Assembly: GCA_045545575.1 (NCBI GenBank)
Contig: JAZQBE010000066.1
Coordinates: 1-64,000, forward strand
Direction of reading: 5' to 3'
Origin: Shuttleworthia sp045545575
Lineage (GTDB): Bacteria; Bacillota; Clostridia; Lachnospirales; Lachnospiraceae
DNA: 64,000 nucleotides
The notes under the pieces are model-generated. The model was given only the letters and a program-made list of their open reading frames with translations. It had not been told where the DNA came from and searched no databases. A program made the translations under genes and the position numbers. Below are positions 34,473-41,689 of this stretch, one piece after another; within the stretch, counting starts at the first letter, position 1; each line of letters starts with the position of its first letter.

Positions 34473-35662
34473 TGAAAGTCCTGGTGTGCAACGCGGGAAG
34501 CACTTCCCTCAAATTCAAACTGTATGAGATGCCCGGCGACACCGTCCTTGCCCAGGGCGGGGTGGAACGGGTCGGCTCCCTGGACGACGCGATTTACCGC
34601 TACCGGAACAATACGGACGGCGTGGAAAACAATTCCACCCGCCAGGCCATCCCGGACTACGGTACCGGCATCCGCCGGTTTTTGGGCGACCTGTGCGATC
34701 CGCTGATCGGCGTCTTAAACAAGGTTTCCGAAATCGACCGCGTCGGCTACAAAACCGTGTTAAGCAAGGATCACTTCGGCGTCCACGAGCTAGATGACGA
34801 AACGATCCAGGGCATGAAGGACTGGATCGCCCTGGCGCCGGCGCACAACACGGCCTATCTGGCGGCCATCGAGGCAGTGCGCGCGGAGCTTCCGGACACA
34901 CTGTTTGTCGGCTGCTTTGAGACGGCGTTCCATCAGTCGATTCCGCTGGCGCGCAAGCTCTACGGCGTCCCCTATGAGTGGTATGAGAATTACGGCGTGC
35001 AGCGCCTAGGCTATCACGGCGCCTCCCACGGATACATCGCCGACTGCTTAAACGAGCGCTCCGAAGGCAGACCCTACCGCGCCGTCAGCTGCCACTTAGG
35101 CGGCAGCAGCTCCATCTGCGCGATCGAAAACGGAAAGAGTGTGAACACCTCCTTCGGCATGTCTTTAGAGACCGGTGTCATCCACAACAACCGCGTGGGC
35201 GACTTCGATTCCGAGATTTCGTTCTTCCTTCAGAAGGAGGGCATGAGCGAAGCGGAAGTGCTGGAGGGCCTGCAGAAGAAGGGCGGCCTGCTGGGCATCT
35301 TGGGCGTCAGCAACGATCTTCGTTACGTCTGCGAGGCGGCGGACGCCGGCAATGAGCGCGCGGCGCTGGCCGTGGACGTCTTCGTAACCGGCATCGTCCA
35401 TTACATCGGCAGCTTCTTCATCGACCTGGGCGGCCTGGATTACCTGGTGCTGACCGCGGGCATCGGTGAACACTCCGCGCCGGTCCGGGCAGAGATCTGC
35501 CGGCGGCTCGCGCCGCTGGGCGTGGTGCTCGACGAAGCGGCGAACGAAGCGCTGGACGGCGAGGGCGTCATTTCCGCGGCGGATTCGAAGGTACAGGTGC
35601 TGGTGATCCCGACCAACGAGGAACTGGGCATCGCGCGTCGGACGTTCGCGTTCGAGAAATAA
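34472..35662 (+). CDS. divergent acetate-kinase-family carboxylate kinase
   Basis: 396 residues, the normal AckA length, starting in the fdrA stop codon (GGAGG upstream). Retained: NAGSTSLKF at residues 6-14, LAPAHNTAYL, FETAFHQ, YHGASHGYI, HLGGSSSI, a TRCGD-like NRVGDFDS and the adenosine site TAGIGEHS. Changed: the RVVHGG block, which supplies the substrate Arg, is replaced (YKTVLSKDHFG), and the catalytic Asp of FDTAFHQ is Glu (E150). This points to a carboxylate other than acetate. Linked to DUF1116 and FdrA, it probably makes ATP from the acyl- or carbamoyl-phosphate they release. Plain acetate kinase or butyrate kinase is less likely. Confidence 0.8.
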   Translation: MKVLVCNAGSTSLKFKLYEMPGDTVLAQGGVERVGSLDDAIYRYRNNTDGVENNSTRQAIPDYGTGIRRFLGDLCDPLIGVLNKVSEIDRVGYKTVLSKDHFGVHELDDETIQGMKDWIALAPAHNTAYLAAIEAVRAELPDTLFVGCFETAFHQSIPLARKLYGVPYEWYENYGVQRLGYHGASHGYIADCLNERSEGRPYRAVSCHLGGSSSICAIENGKSVNTSFGMSLETGVIHNNRVGDFDSEISFFLQKEGMSEAEVLEGLQKKGGLLGILGVSNDLRYVCEAADAGNERAALAVDVFVTGIVHYIGSFFIDLGGLDYLVLTAGIGEHSAPVRAEICRRLAPLGVVLDEAANEALDGEGVISAADSKVQVLVIPTNEELGIARRTFAFEK

Positions 35663-35747
35663 GCGCGAAAGCAGCCTTCCCCGGAATGTTTCAATATTTA
35701 AAATCTAATTCACAGAAACAAAAAAGCTGTGACTTAGGGATGATCTG

Positions 35748-35758
35748 TGGTAGAATAG
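35748..35758 (+). promoter_or_regulatory. extended -10 promoter before the reductase gene
   Basis: TGGTAGAAT (TGn plus TAGAAT) about 60 bases upstream of the reductase start codon, with no good -35 box. It suggests the reductase can be made independently of the upstream three genes. Confidence 0.4.
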
Positions 35759-35812
35759 CGGAAAGAGTAAAAAGGCAGCAGACAAGGACGCTGCTCAGAA
35801 AGGAGAATCACA

Positions 35813-36700
35813 ATGAAAGTAGGATTTATCGGATTAGGCATCATGGGCAAGCCGATGGCGAAGAACTTAATCAAGGCCGGTCACGAGCTGGTCGTGCGCG
35901 ACTTCAATCCGGCTTCCGTGCAGGAGCTGGTGGATCTGGGCGCGAAGGCGGCCGAAAGCGGCGCCGAGCTGGCTTCCCAGGTGGAAGTGGTCATCACCAT
36001 GGTTCCCAATTCTCCCCACGTGCGCGCGGCGGTGCTCGGTGAAGGCGGCGTCGTGGAAGGCGCTTCCTCCGATCTGGTCGTGATCGACATGTCCTCCATC
36101 GACCCGGTGGAATCCAAGAAGATCGCCGAAGAGCTGGCGAAGCACGGCATCGAGATGCTCGACTGCCCGGTGTCCGGCGGCGAGCCGAAGGCCATTGACG
36201 GAACCCTTTCCGTCATGTGCGGCGGCAAGAAGGAAGTCTGGGACCGTTTCTACGATCTGCTCTGCGCCATGGCCGGCTCCGTCGTCTACGTCGGACCGAT
36301 CGGCAGCGGCAACGTGGCCAAGCTTGCCAACCAGATGATCGTTGCGGCCAACATCGGCGCCTGCGCCGAAGCCTTCACCTTCGCGAAGAAGATGGGCACG
36401 GATCCCCGCCTGGTATATGAAGCCATCCGCGGCGGCCTGGCCGGCTCCACGGTTATGGACGCGAAAGTGCCGATGATGCTCGCCGGCAACTACAAGCCCG
36501 GCTTCCGCATCGACCTGCACATCAAGGATCTGACCAACGCCTTAAACGCGGCTCACGCGGTGAACATGCCCGTGCCGATGACGGCTCAGATGATGGAAGT
36601 CATGCAGGAACTGAAGAATCACGACGAAGGCTCCTGCGACCACGACGACATCGTCCGCTACTACGAGCGCATGAGCGGCGCATCCATCGTCGAGGAATAA
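35813..36700 (+). CDS. garR: 2-hydroxy-3-oxopropionate (tartronate semialdehyde) reductase-like beta-hydroxyacid dehydrogenase
   Basis: 295 residues; AAAGGAG precedes the ATG. N-terminal NAD(P) fold GFIGLGIMGKPMAKNL, substrate motif DCPVSGGEPKAIDGTL, and the catalytic lysine K170 in NVAKLANQMI. The family reduces tartronate semialdehyde to glycerate or acts on 3-hydroxyisobutyrate-like acids. Overall pattern, including LVVRDFNPASV, is closest to GarR/GlxR. Position after the AllG-FdrA-kinase trio fits a C2/C3 acid or allantoin/glyoxylate route, but no glyoxylate carboligase is present. A terminator-like hairpin follows before the flavoprotein gene. Confidence 0.85.
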   Translation: MKVGFIGLGIMGKPMAKNLIKAGHELVVRDFNPASVQELVDLGAKAAESGAELASQVEVVITMVPNSPHVRAAVLGEGGVVEGASSDLVVIDMSSIDPVESKKIAEELAKHGIEMLDCPVSGGEPKAIDGTLSVMCGGKKEVWDRFYDLLCAMAGSVVYVGPIGSGNVAKLANQMIVAANIGACAEAFTFAKKMGTDPRLVYEAIRGGLAGSTVMDAKVPMMLAGNYKPGFRIDLHIKDLTNALNAAHAVNMPVPMTAQMMEVMQELKNHDEGSCDHDDIVRYYERMSGASIVEE

Positions 36701-36709
36701 GTCAAAAGC

Positions 36710-36740
36710 GGAACGGGGGTCAGGCCCCTGTTCCGTTTTT
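36710..36740 (+). terminator. terminator after the reductase gene
   Basis: Stem GGAACGGGGG / CCCCTGTTCC (one G-T pair), loop TCAGG, followed by GTTTTT. It is preceded by AGTCAAAAG, which resembles a REP arm and may be a decayed copy. Confidence 0.8.
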
Positions 36741-36760
36741 CCATTTGAGAGGGAAGAACC

Positions 36761-37975
36761 ATGGCAGCAAACATCATGACAGAAGCCAGCCGCTGTCTGC
36801 ACTGCAAAAAGCCGATGTGCCAGGAAGGCTGTCCGGTGGGCACGCCCATTCCGGAGATCATTTCACTGTTTCAGGACGGCCGGACCATGGAGGCCGGGCG
36901 GATTCTTTTCGAAAACAATCCGATGTCCCTGGTGTGTTCCATCGTCTGCGATCACGAACGCCAGTGCACCGGCCACTGCGTGCTGAACAAAAAGGGCCAC
37001 GCCGTCCGTTTCTACGAGATCGAACACTATCTTTCGGATACCTATCTGGACCGGATGCGTCTGCCGAATCCCGTGCCGAAGCGCAGACGCGCCGCCGTCA
37101 TCGGCAGCGGTCCGGCGGGGCTGACCGTAGCCATCAAGCTGGCCGAGCAGGGCTATCCGGTGACGATCTTTGACGAGAAGGACAAGATCGGCGGCATGCT
37201 GCAGTACGGCATTCCGGAGTTCCGCCTGCCCAAATCGATCCTGACCCGCTATAAGAAGCAGATGCTTCGCATGGGCATCCGCATCCGCCCGAACACGGCC
37301 CTGGGCACGTCTTTGCACATCGACGATCTGTTCCGGGACGGCTATGCCTCCGTTTTCATCGGCACCGGCACCTGGCGCCCGAAGTCCCTGGGGATTCCCG
37401 GGGAGAGCCTGGCGAACGTGCACTACGGCATTTCCTACCTGGCCAATCCGGACGCCTATCAGCTGGGGGAAACCGTGGCGATCATCGGCATGGGAAACGT
37501 GGCGATGGACGTGGCGCGCACGGCGTTCCGCCACGGCGCGACGCGCGTGATGCTTTACGCCCGCAGCAAAAAGATCGCCGCGAGCGACCACGAGCTGGAA
37601 TATACCCGGTGGGACGGCGCGGAGCTGATTTTCGGACGCAGCATCACGCGGTTTACCGACATCGGTCCGGTGTTTAAGGTCGCCCGGTTCGACGAAAACG
37701 GACAGGTGACGGGATACGAAGAGGACGAAGAGCAGGTCCGGGCCGACGCGACCATCATCGCGGTCAGCCAGGGGCCGAAGAACAAGCTGATCCAGACCAC
37801 CACGGGCCTGGAGGGCAATGAAAAGGGCCTGCTGATCACGGACGCGAACCAGATGACGACTCGAGAGGGCGTCTTTGCGGCCGGCGACGTGGTGCACGGC
37901 TCCATGACCGTGGTACACGCTGTAGCCGAGGCGAAGATTGCCGCCGAGGCGATGATGGATTACATGGAACGGTAA
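36761..37975 (+). CDS. GltD-like NAD(P)H:acceptor flavoprotein with N-terminal Fe-S domain
   Basis: 404 residues. Two four-Cys clusters at C12/C15/C20/C24 and C59/C63/C69/C73 form the Fer4_20-type 4Fe-4S domain. FAD site AAVIGSGPAGLTVAIKL near residue 111, LQYGIPEFRLPK, NAD(P) site VAIIGMGNVAMDVAR, and C-terminal GVFAAGDVVHGSMTVV. It resembles the small subunit of glutamate synthase and NfnB/SudB-like oxidoreductases. No large glutamate synthase subunit is near, so it is an orphan electron-transfer unit, perhaps serving the adjacent acid-metabolism genes. Ends at a bidirectional terminator shared with the convergent AraC gene. Confidence 0.8.
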   Translation: MAANIMTEASRCLHCKKPMCQEGCPVGTPIPEIISLFQDGRTMEAGRILFENNPMSLVCSIVCDHERQCTGHCVLNKKGHAVRFYEIEHYLSDTYLDRMRLPNPVPKRRRAAVIGSGPAGLTVAIKLAEQGYPVTIFDEKDKIGGMLQYGIPEFRLPKSILTRYKKQMLRMGIRIRPNTALGTSLHIDDLFRDGYASVFIGTGTWRPKSLGIPGESLANVHYGISYLANPDAYQLGETVAIIGMGNVAMDVARTAFRHGATRVMLYARSKKIAASDHELEYTRWDGAELIFGRSITRFTDIGPVFKVARFDENGQVTGYEEDEEQVRADATIIAVSQGPKNKLIQTTTGLEGNEKGLLITDANQMTTREGVFAAGDVVHGSMTVVHAVAEAKIAAEAMMDYMER

Positions 37976-37990
37976 CAGAACAGAAAAAAG

Positions 37991-38030
37991 ACCGGGGGAC
38001 GCACAGCGGCTGCGTCCCCCGGTTGTTTTA
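37991..38030. terminator. bidirectional terminator
   Basis: Stem ACCGGGGGACGCA / TGCGTCCCCCGGT with a 7-base loop; A6 on the left and TTGTTTT on the right. It ends the flavoprotein gene (plus) and the AraC gene (minus). Confidence 0.88.
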
Positions 38031-39248
38031 CAGATGCCGGTGCTCTTCGATATAGGCGGCCGGCGACGTGCCGGCAAATTCCTTAAATACTTTCGAGAAA
38101 AAGCTGCGGTTTCCGAACTGCAGCTTTTCTGCGATGTCGGGGATGGACAGCCGGCTGGATGCCATCAGATGCTTTGCTTCCTCGACGCGTTCTTTTTTGA
38201 TGTAGTCATTGATCGACAGACCGGTTTCTTCTTTAAACTTCCGGGAAAGATAGTAGTCGGCATACCCCACCCGGGCGGCGAGATCCGCGATGGACAGGGG
38301 TTCGTCGATGTGTTCGTGGATGTAGTCACAGCAGCTGCGCACCGGCGCGGACAAGGAAGAATCCGAGCGGACGCGGTGCACTTCCTGCACGAAGTCCTCA
38401 AAAATCACGCGGGAAAGCTCGAGGATCTCCGTGGTGGAGCTGGCTTCCATGACGTTCTGGATAAAGGCGTCGCCCCGGGCATAGGCCGCTTCCGGCGAGA
38501 GACCGCCTTCGATGGCGGCCCGGATGCACAGGGCGATGAAGACGCTCTGCTGGATTTTCGTGTTTGTTAAGGTGTTTCGCAGATTGATCTTTAAGAACGC
38601 GGAATAGGGGATCAGCTCGGAAAACTCTTCGTTTCGGAACGGCCGGCCTTCGCGGATGCAGTTTAACATGGCCTGTTCCGCCATCCACGAGCGCGCCGCA
38701 TCCCGCCGTCGGGTGGGGCTGGTGGAGCCGGACCGGCCGGAGACCGGCTGCTGGTAGCGGATGTCGCCGGTGGTGATTTTCTCTCCGGTAACACAGTAGT
38801 GCAGCTGCAGCGTATTCCGGAAAAACTCGTCAAGGGTAATCAGCGGTGTTTCCTTCAGATAGTTCAGCAGCTTCGGCCTCCACTTCAGGTCGACCTTGGA
38901 CCCGTGGAGATGGTCCTCGTAATGCCGGGAAGCGTACTGGCTGATAAACACGGGACCGAGCATGTGGATGCGGCGAAGCTCGCCGTCTTCCTTTTCAAAC
39001 ACAGCGGTCCAGACCAGTTCGAGTTCATTGGTCAGCATCAGGGGACGGGTGTATTCGACGGCTTTTTCCATCATATAGGCATGCGTGCCCGGATGGGTAA
39101 ACAGCTTCTCCATCACGGGAACCTTACAGGTGGTGGACAGAAGCGCTCCGTCGGCGTCATAGCACCAGTAGGAAATGCGGCTTGCGCAGGAGAGCAGTTC
39201 CAGAAACAGGGAAAGATGATCATCAATCGTCCGGGAATCAAGGGCCAT
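38028..39248 (-). CDS. AraC-family transcriptional regulator 1
   Basis: 406 residues from the ATG at 39248, after AAGGAGG; the frame to 39293 has no site. The N-terminal 250 residues form a sensory region of unknown ligand (YWCYDADGALLSTTCKVPVM, RRIHMLGPVFISQYASRHY). The C-terminal 100 residues are a double helix-turn-helix: LSIADLAARVGYADYYLSRK and IPDIAEKLQFGNRSFFSKVF. It is divergently transcribed from a GH42-like gene. Candidate binding sites CAGAGACAGA-N10 with a second half 20 bp on lie upstream of that gene and of solute-binding lipoprotein 2, suggesting it activates glycan uptake and breakdown. Confidence 0.88.
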   Translation of the reverse strand: MALDSRTIDDHLSLFLELLSCASRISYWCYDADGALLSTTCKVPVMEKLFTHPGTHAYMMEKAVEYTRPLMLTNELELVWTAVFEKEDGELRRIHMLGPVFISQYASRHYEDHLHGSKVDLKWRPKLLNYLKETPLITLDEFFRNTLQLHYCVTGEKITTGDIRYQQPVSGRSGSTSPTRRRDAARSWMAEQAMLNCIREGRPFRNEEFSELIPYSAFLKINLRNTLTNTKIQQSVFIALCIRAAIEGGLSPEAAYARGDAFIQNVMEASSTTEILELSRVIFEDFVQEVHRVRSDSSLSAPVRSCCDYIHEHIDEPLSIADLAARVGYADYYLSRKFKEETGLSINDYIKKERVEEAKHLMASSRLSIPDIAEKLQFGNRSFFSKVFKEFAGTSPAAYIEEHRHL

Positions 39249-39354
39249 ACGAAACCTCCTTAGGTGAAACAGGAATGCGGACGCAAAGCGCACCGGCCGC
39301 GCCGGATGCCTCTGAAGATCAGTATAGACTTTTTTTGCGCGGCAGGCAATATTT

Positions 39355-39409
39355 CAGAGACAGAAAAATGATTTTGGAAATATACGGCCGGGCGCTCTCT
39401 TTTTATACT
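39355..39409 (+). promoter_or_regulatory. promoter of the GH42-like gene with AraC-type sites
   Basis: CAGAGACAGAAAAATGATTT at 39355-39374, a weaker half-site 20 bp on, then TATACT at 39404-39409 (49 bp from the motif start). Upstream of solute-binding lipoprotein 2 the same motif matches at 18 of 20 positions with almost the same distance to its -10 box. Confidence 0.6.
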
Positions 39410-39464
39410 TGTCTTAAGAATCATGCAGCAGAAGTGCGGCATAAAGACGTAAGGAGGACACGTT

Positions 39465-41504
39465 ATGGCACATTGGTGGGAGAATTACCCCTGGCGGATG
39501 GTACAGACAAATCTGCGGGAAGTCGACATGGACGGCATCAGCGCGGAATCCTACGCCCGGGATCTGGCGGATTTCGGCGCGACCGTGGTGAACTTAAATG
39601 CGGCCGGCATTCTGGCCAGCTATGAAACGGAACTGGACTGTCAGGAGCAGAGCCGCTTTCTGACGGGCGATTCCCTGGAGCAGATGGTGAAAGCCTGCCA
39701 TGACCGCGGCATCAAAGTGATCGCCCGCTGCGATTTCACGAAGGTCAGCGAGCGGCTGTACGAGCAGCATCCCGAATGGGCGTACCGCGACGCCGAAGGA
39801 AACGCGCTGGTGTACAACGGCATGGCGCAGGTGTGCTTCAACAGCGATTATCAGAAAACCGCAAAGCTCGACATCCTGAGAGAAGTGCTGGGGAAGATTC
39901 CCTTCGACGGCGTCTTCTTTAACATGAGCGGCGCGATCGTCACGGATTACAACGGCGGGATTCACGGTCCCTGCCACTGCGCGAACTGTACGCGCGATTT
40001 CAAAAAGGCCTTCGGCGAGGACGCCGAAATGCCGAAGGAATACGTTCTGACGGACCCGGGCGTCATGCGCTACATGGGCTTCACAAACAAGATCGCGGCG
40101 GCCAACAAGGCGGCGATGATCGCGGCCATCCGCGAGATCAGCCCCGAGCTGTGCATCATGGGCACCGACGTCATCCGCTCGGAGACCAACTCGGACGTCG
40201 ACCGTCCCCAGTGGGTGCTGTCGGCGTCGATGAACAGCCGCCTCGGAAGCGGCGTGGGTCCGAAGAAAACCGTGGACAACGCCAGCACCGATTTCGCCGG
40301 ATTCATGTTCCGCCACGTTTCCGTCAGCCCCGCCCAGGCAGCGCTTCGCCAGTGGCAGAACTTAGCCAACAGCGGCTGTGTCAGCTTCTTTATCATGGGT
40401 ACCCTGGCCAACCACCGGGTGACGAGCTCCTATGCGCCCACAAAGGAAGTGTTCGCCCTGCAGGCGGCCAACGAGGATCTGTTTACCCACATGGAGTCCG
40501 CCGCGGAGGTGCTTCTGCTGCATGACCGCAACTGGCAGCGCCCGTCCGAAGAGGAAATGGGCTGGGCCGAGGTGCTGACGGCGGCGCATATCCCCTACGA
40601 CGAGCTGACGGCCGGCGACGTAAAGAGCGCCGACGTGCTTGCGGGAAAACGGGTGGTCATCATTCCGGCCATCAAATCCCTTCCGGCCGGTGCGGCGGAG
40701 ATTCTGGACGCGTTTGCGGCGGAGGGCGGCACCGTGATCGCCACGGCGGATGCCGGTATGATCGAAAAAGGAAGGCCGCTGCCCGCGCCGGCATGCAGAT
40801 GCCTTGGCGTCGCGCAGTACGCCGGAAAGGTGACGGATGCGAAATCAGCCATGTTTATCGTGGAGGATTCGGAAGCGGAGCTCTTCCCGAATCTAAAGGA
40901 GACGCCGTATATCGGCCTTGGAAAGACCTGGTACCAGGTGCGTCCGGCGGAAGGCGCCCGCACGTATCTCGGCCAGATCGGCGAACATCCCACCGGTCCG
41001 CCGGAGCTGGTGTATTTCGACGCCGATGCCCGCACGGGCGCGTGCGGCCTGGTGGTGAATCCCTTTGAAAAGGGACAGGGCATCTACATTCCCTGGACGC
41101 CGGGCGAGCTGTACATGCAGATGGGTCTGGAAAACACGCTTCTGTTTATGAAGGACGTTTTGCAGAGCTTTGCCGGCTGTGCGGATGCAGCCTGCGGCGC
41201 TTCGGAAATGCTGGAAGTGGATGCCGACGTGATCCGCGGCACGGCCAAAGACGACGGCTTCCTGGTCCAGCTGGTGAACCTGTCCGGAAGCTTCGGCATG
41301 AAATTCATGAAGCCGGTGCCGATGTCCGGCGTTGCGGTCCGTGTACCGGCGGCACAGCTTGCGAAAGCCGGCCTTTCGGCGGAGGGCGTCCGGGTGCGCA
41401 CGCTTCGCGGCGGTTCTGTCGAAATGACCGCGGACGGCGCGGATCTGCTGCTGGTGCTGGATTGCCTGAAGGACTATGAAGGCATCCTGCTGCAGGCGGA
41501 TTGA
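39465..41504 (+). CDS. glycoside hydrolase-like TIM-barrel protein with GH42-type trimerisation domain
   Basis: 679 residues; AAGGAGG precedes the ATG. The N-terminal half is a barrel like GH29/GH42-related putative hydrolases: MVQTNLREVDMDGIS, VIARCDFTKVSERLYEQHPEW, FDGVFFNMSG, and a zinc-like CHCANCTRDF segment as in GH42 enzymes. Residues about 345-430 look like the beta-galactosidase trimerisation domain (AEVLLLHDRNWQRP ... VIIPAIKSLPAGAAEILDAF). No signal peptide, so probably cytoplasmic. Substrate and catalytic residues are unresolved. Followed by solute-binding lipoprotein 2, ROK kinase and GH3, consistent with a saccharide-utilisation locus. Confidence 0.65.
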   Translation: MAHWWENYPWRMVQTNLREVDMDGISAESYARDLADFGATVVNLNAAGILASYETELDCQEQSRFLTGDSLEQMVKACHDRGIKVIARCDFTKVSERLYEQHPEWAYRDAEGNALVYNGMAQVCFNSDYQKTAKLDILREVLGKIPFDGVFFNMSGAIVTDYNGGIHGPCHCANCTRDFKKAFGEDAEMPKEYVLTDPGVMRYMGFTNKIAAANKAAMIAAIREISPELCIMGTDVIRSETNSDVDRPQWVLSASMNSRLGSGVGPKKTVDNASTDFAGFMFRHVSVSPAQAALRQWQNLANSGCVSFFIMGTLANHRVTSSYAPTKEVFALQAANEDLFTHMESAAEVLLLHDRNWQRPSEEEMGWAEVLTAAHIPYDELTAGDVKSADVLAGKRVVIIPAIKSLPAGAAEILDAFAAEGGTVIATADAGMIEKGRPLPAPACRCLGVAQYAGKVTDAKSAMFIVEDSEAELFPNLKETPYIGLGKTWYQVRPAEGARTYLGQIGEHPTGPPELVYFDADARTGACGLVVNPFEKGQGIYIPWTPGELYMQMGLENTLLFMKDVLQSFAGCADAACGASEMLEVDADVIRGTAKDDGFLVQLVNLSGSFGMKFMKPVPMSGVAVRVPAAQLAKAGLSAEGVRVRTLRGGSVEMTADGADLLLVLDCLKDYEGILLQAD

Positions 41505-41548
41505 TACGATGCCAATCCTGGATTAACAACAGAGTATGGACACAAATA

Positions 41549-41602
41549 CAGAGACAGATAAATCATTTCAGAGATACCATATTCATCGGAGCTGCTTATA
41601 AT
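41549..41602 (+). promoter_or_regulatory. promoter of solute-binding lipoprotein 2 with AraC-type sites
   Basis: CAGAGACAGATAAATCATTT at 41549-41568 and the repeated half CAGAGATA at 41569, exactly 20 bp on; TATAAT at 41597-41602. Same arrangement as at 39355. Confidence 0.65.
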
Positions 41603-41689
41603 CTGAAGTATAAGAAAGTGTTTTCTGACAGAAAGAGCATAGGTTTATTGAGGGTCACAGAGAGGGATATGCAGAAAGGAGTTCATCGC

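Noticed and set aside
36761..37975. Naming the flavoprotein gltD (glutamate synthase)
   Set aside because: No large subunit gene is present and many orphan homologues have other roles.
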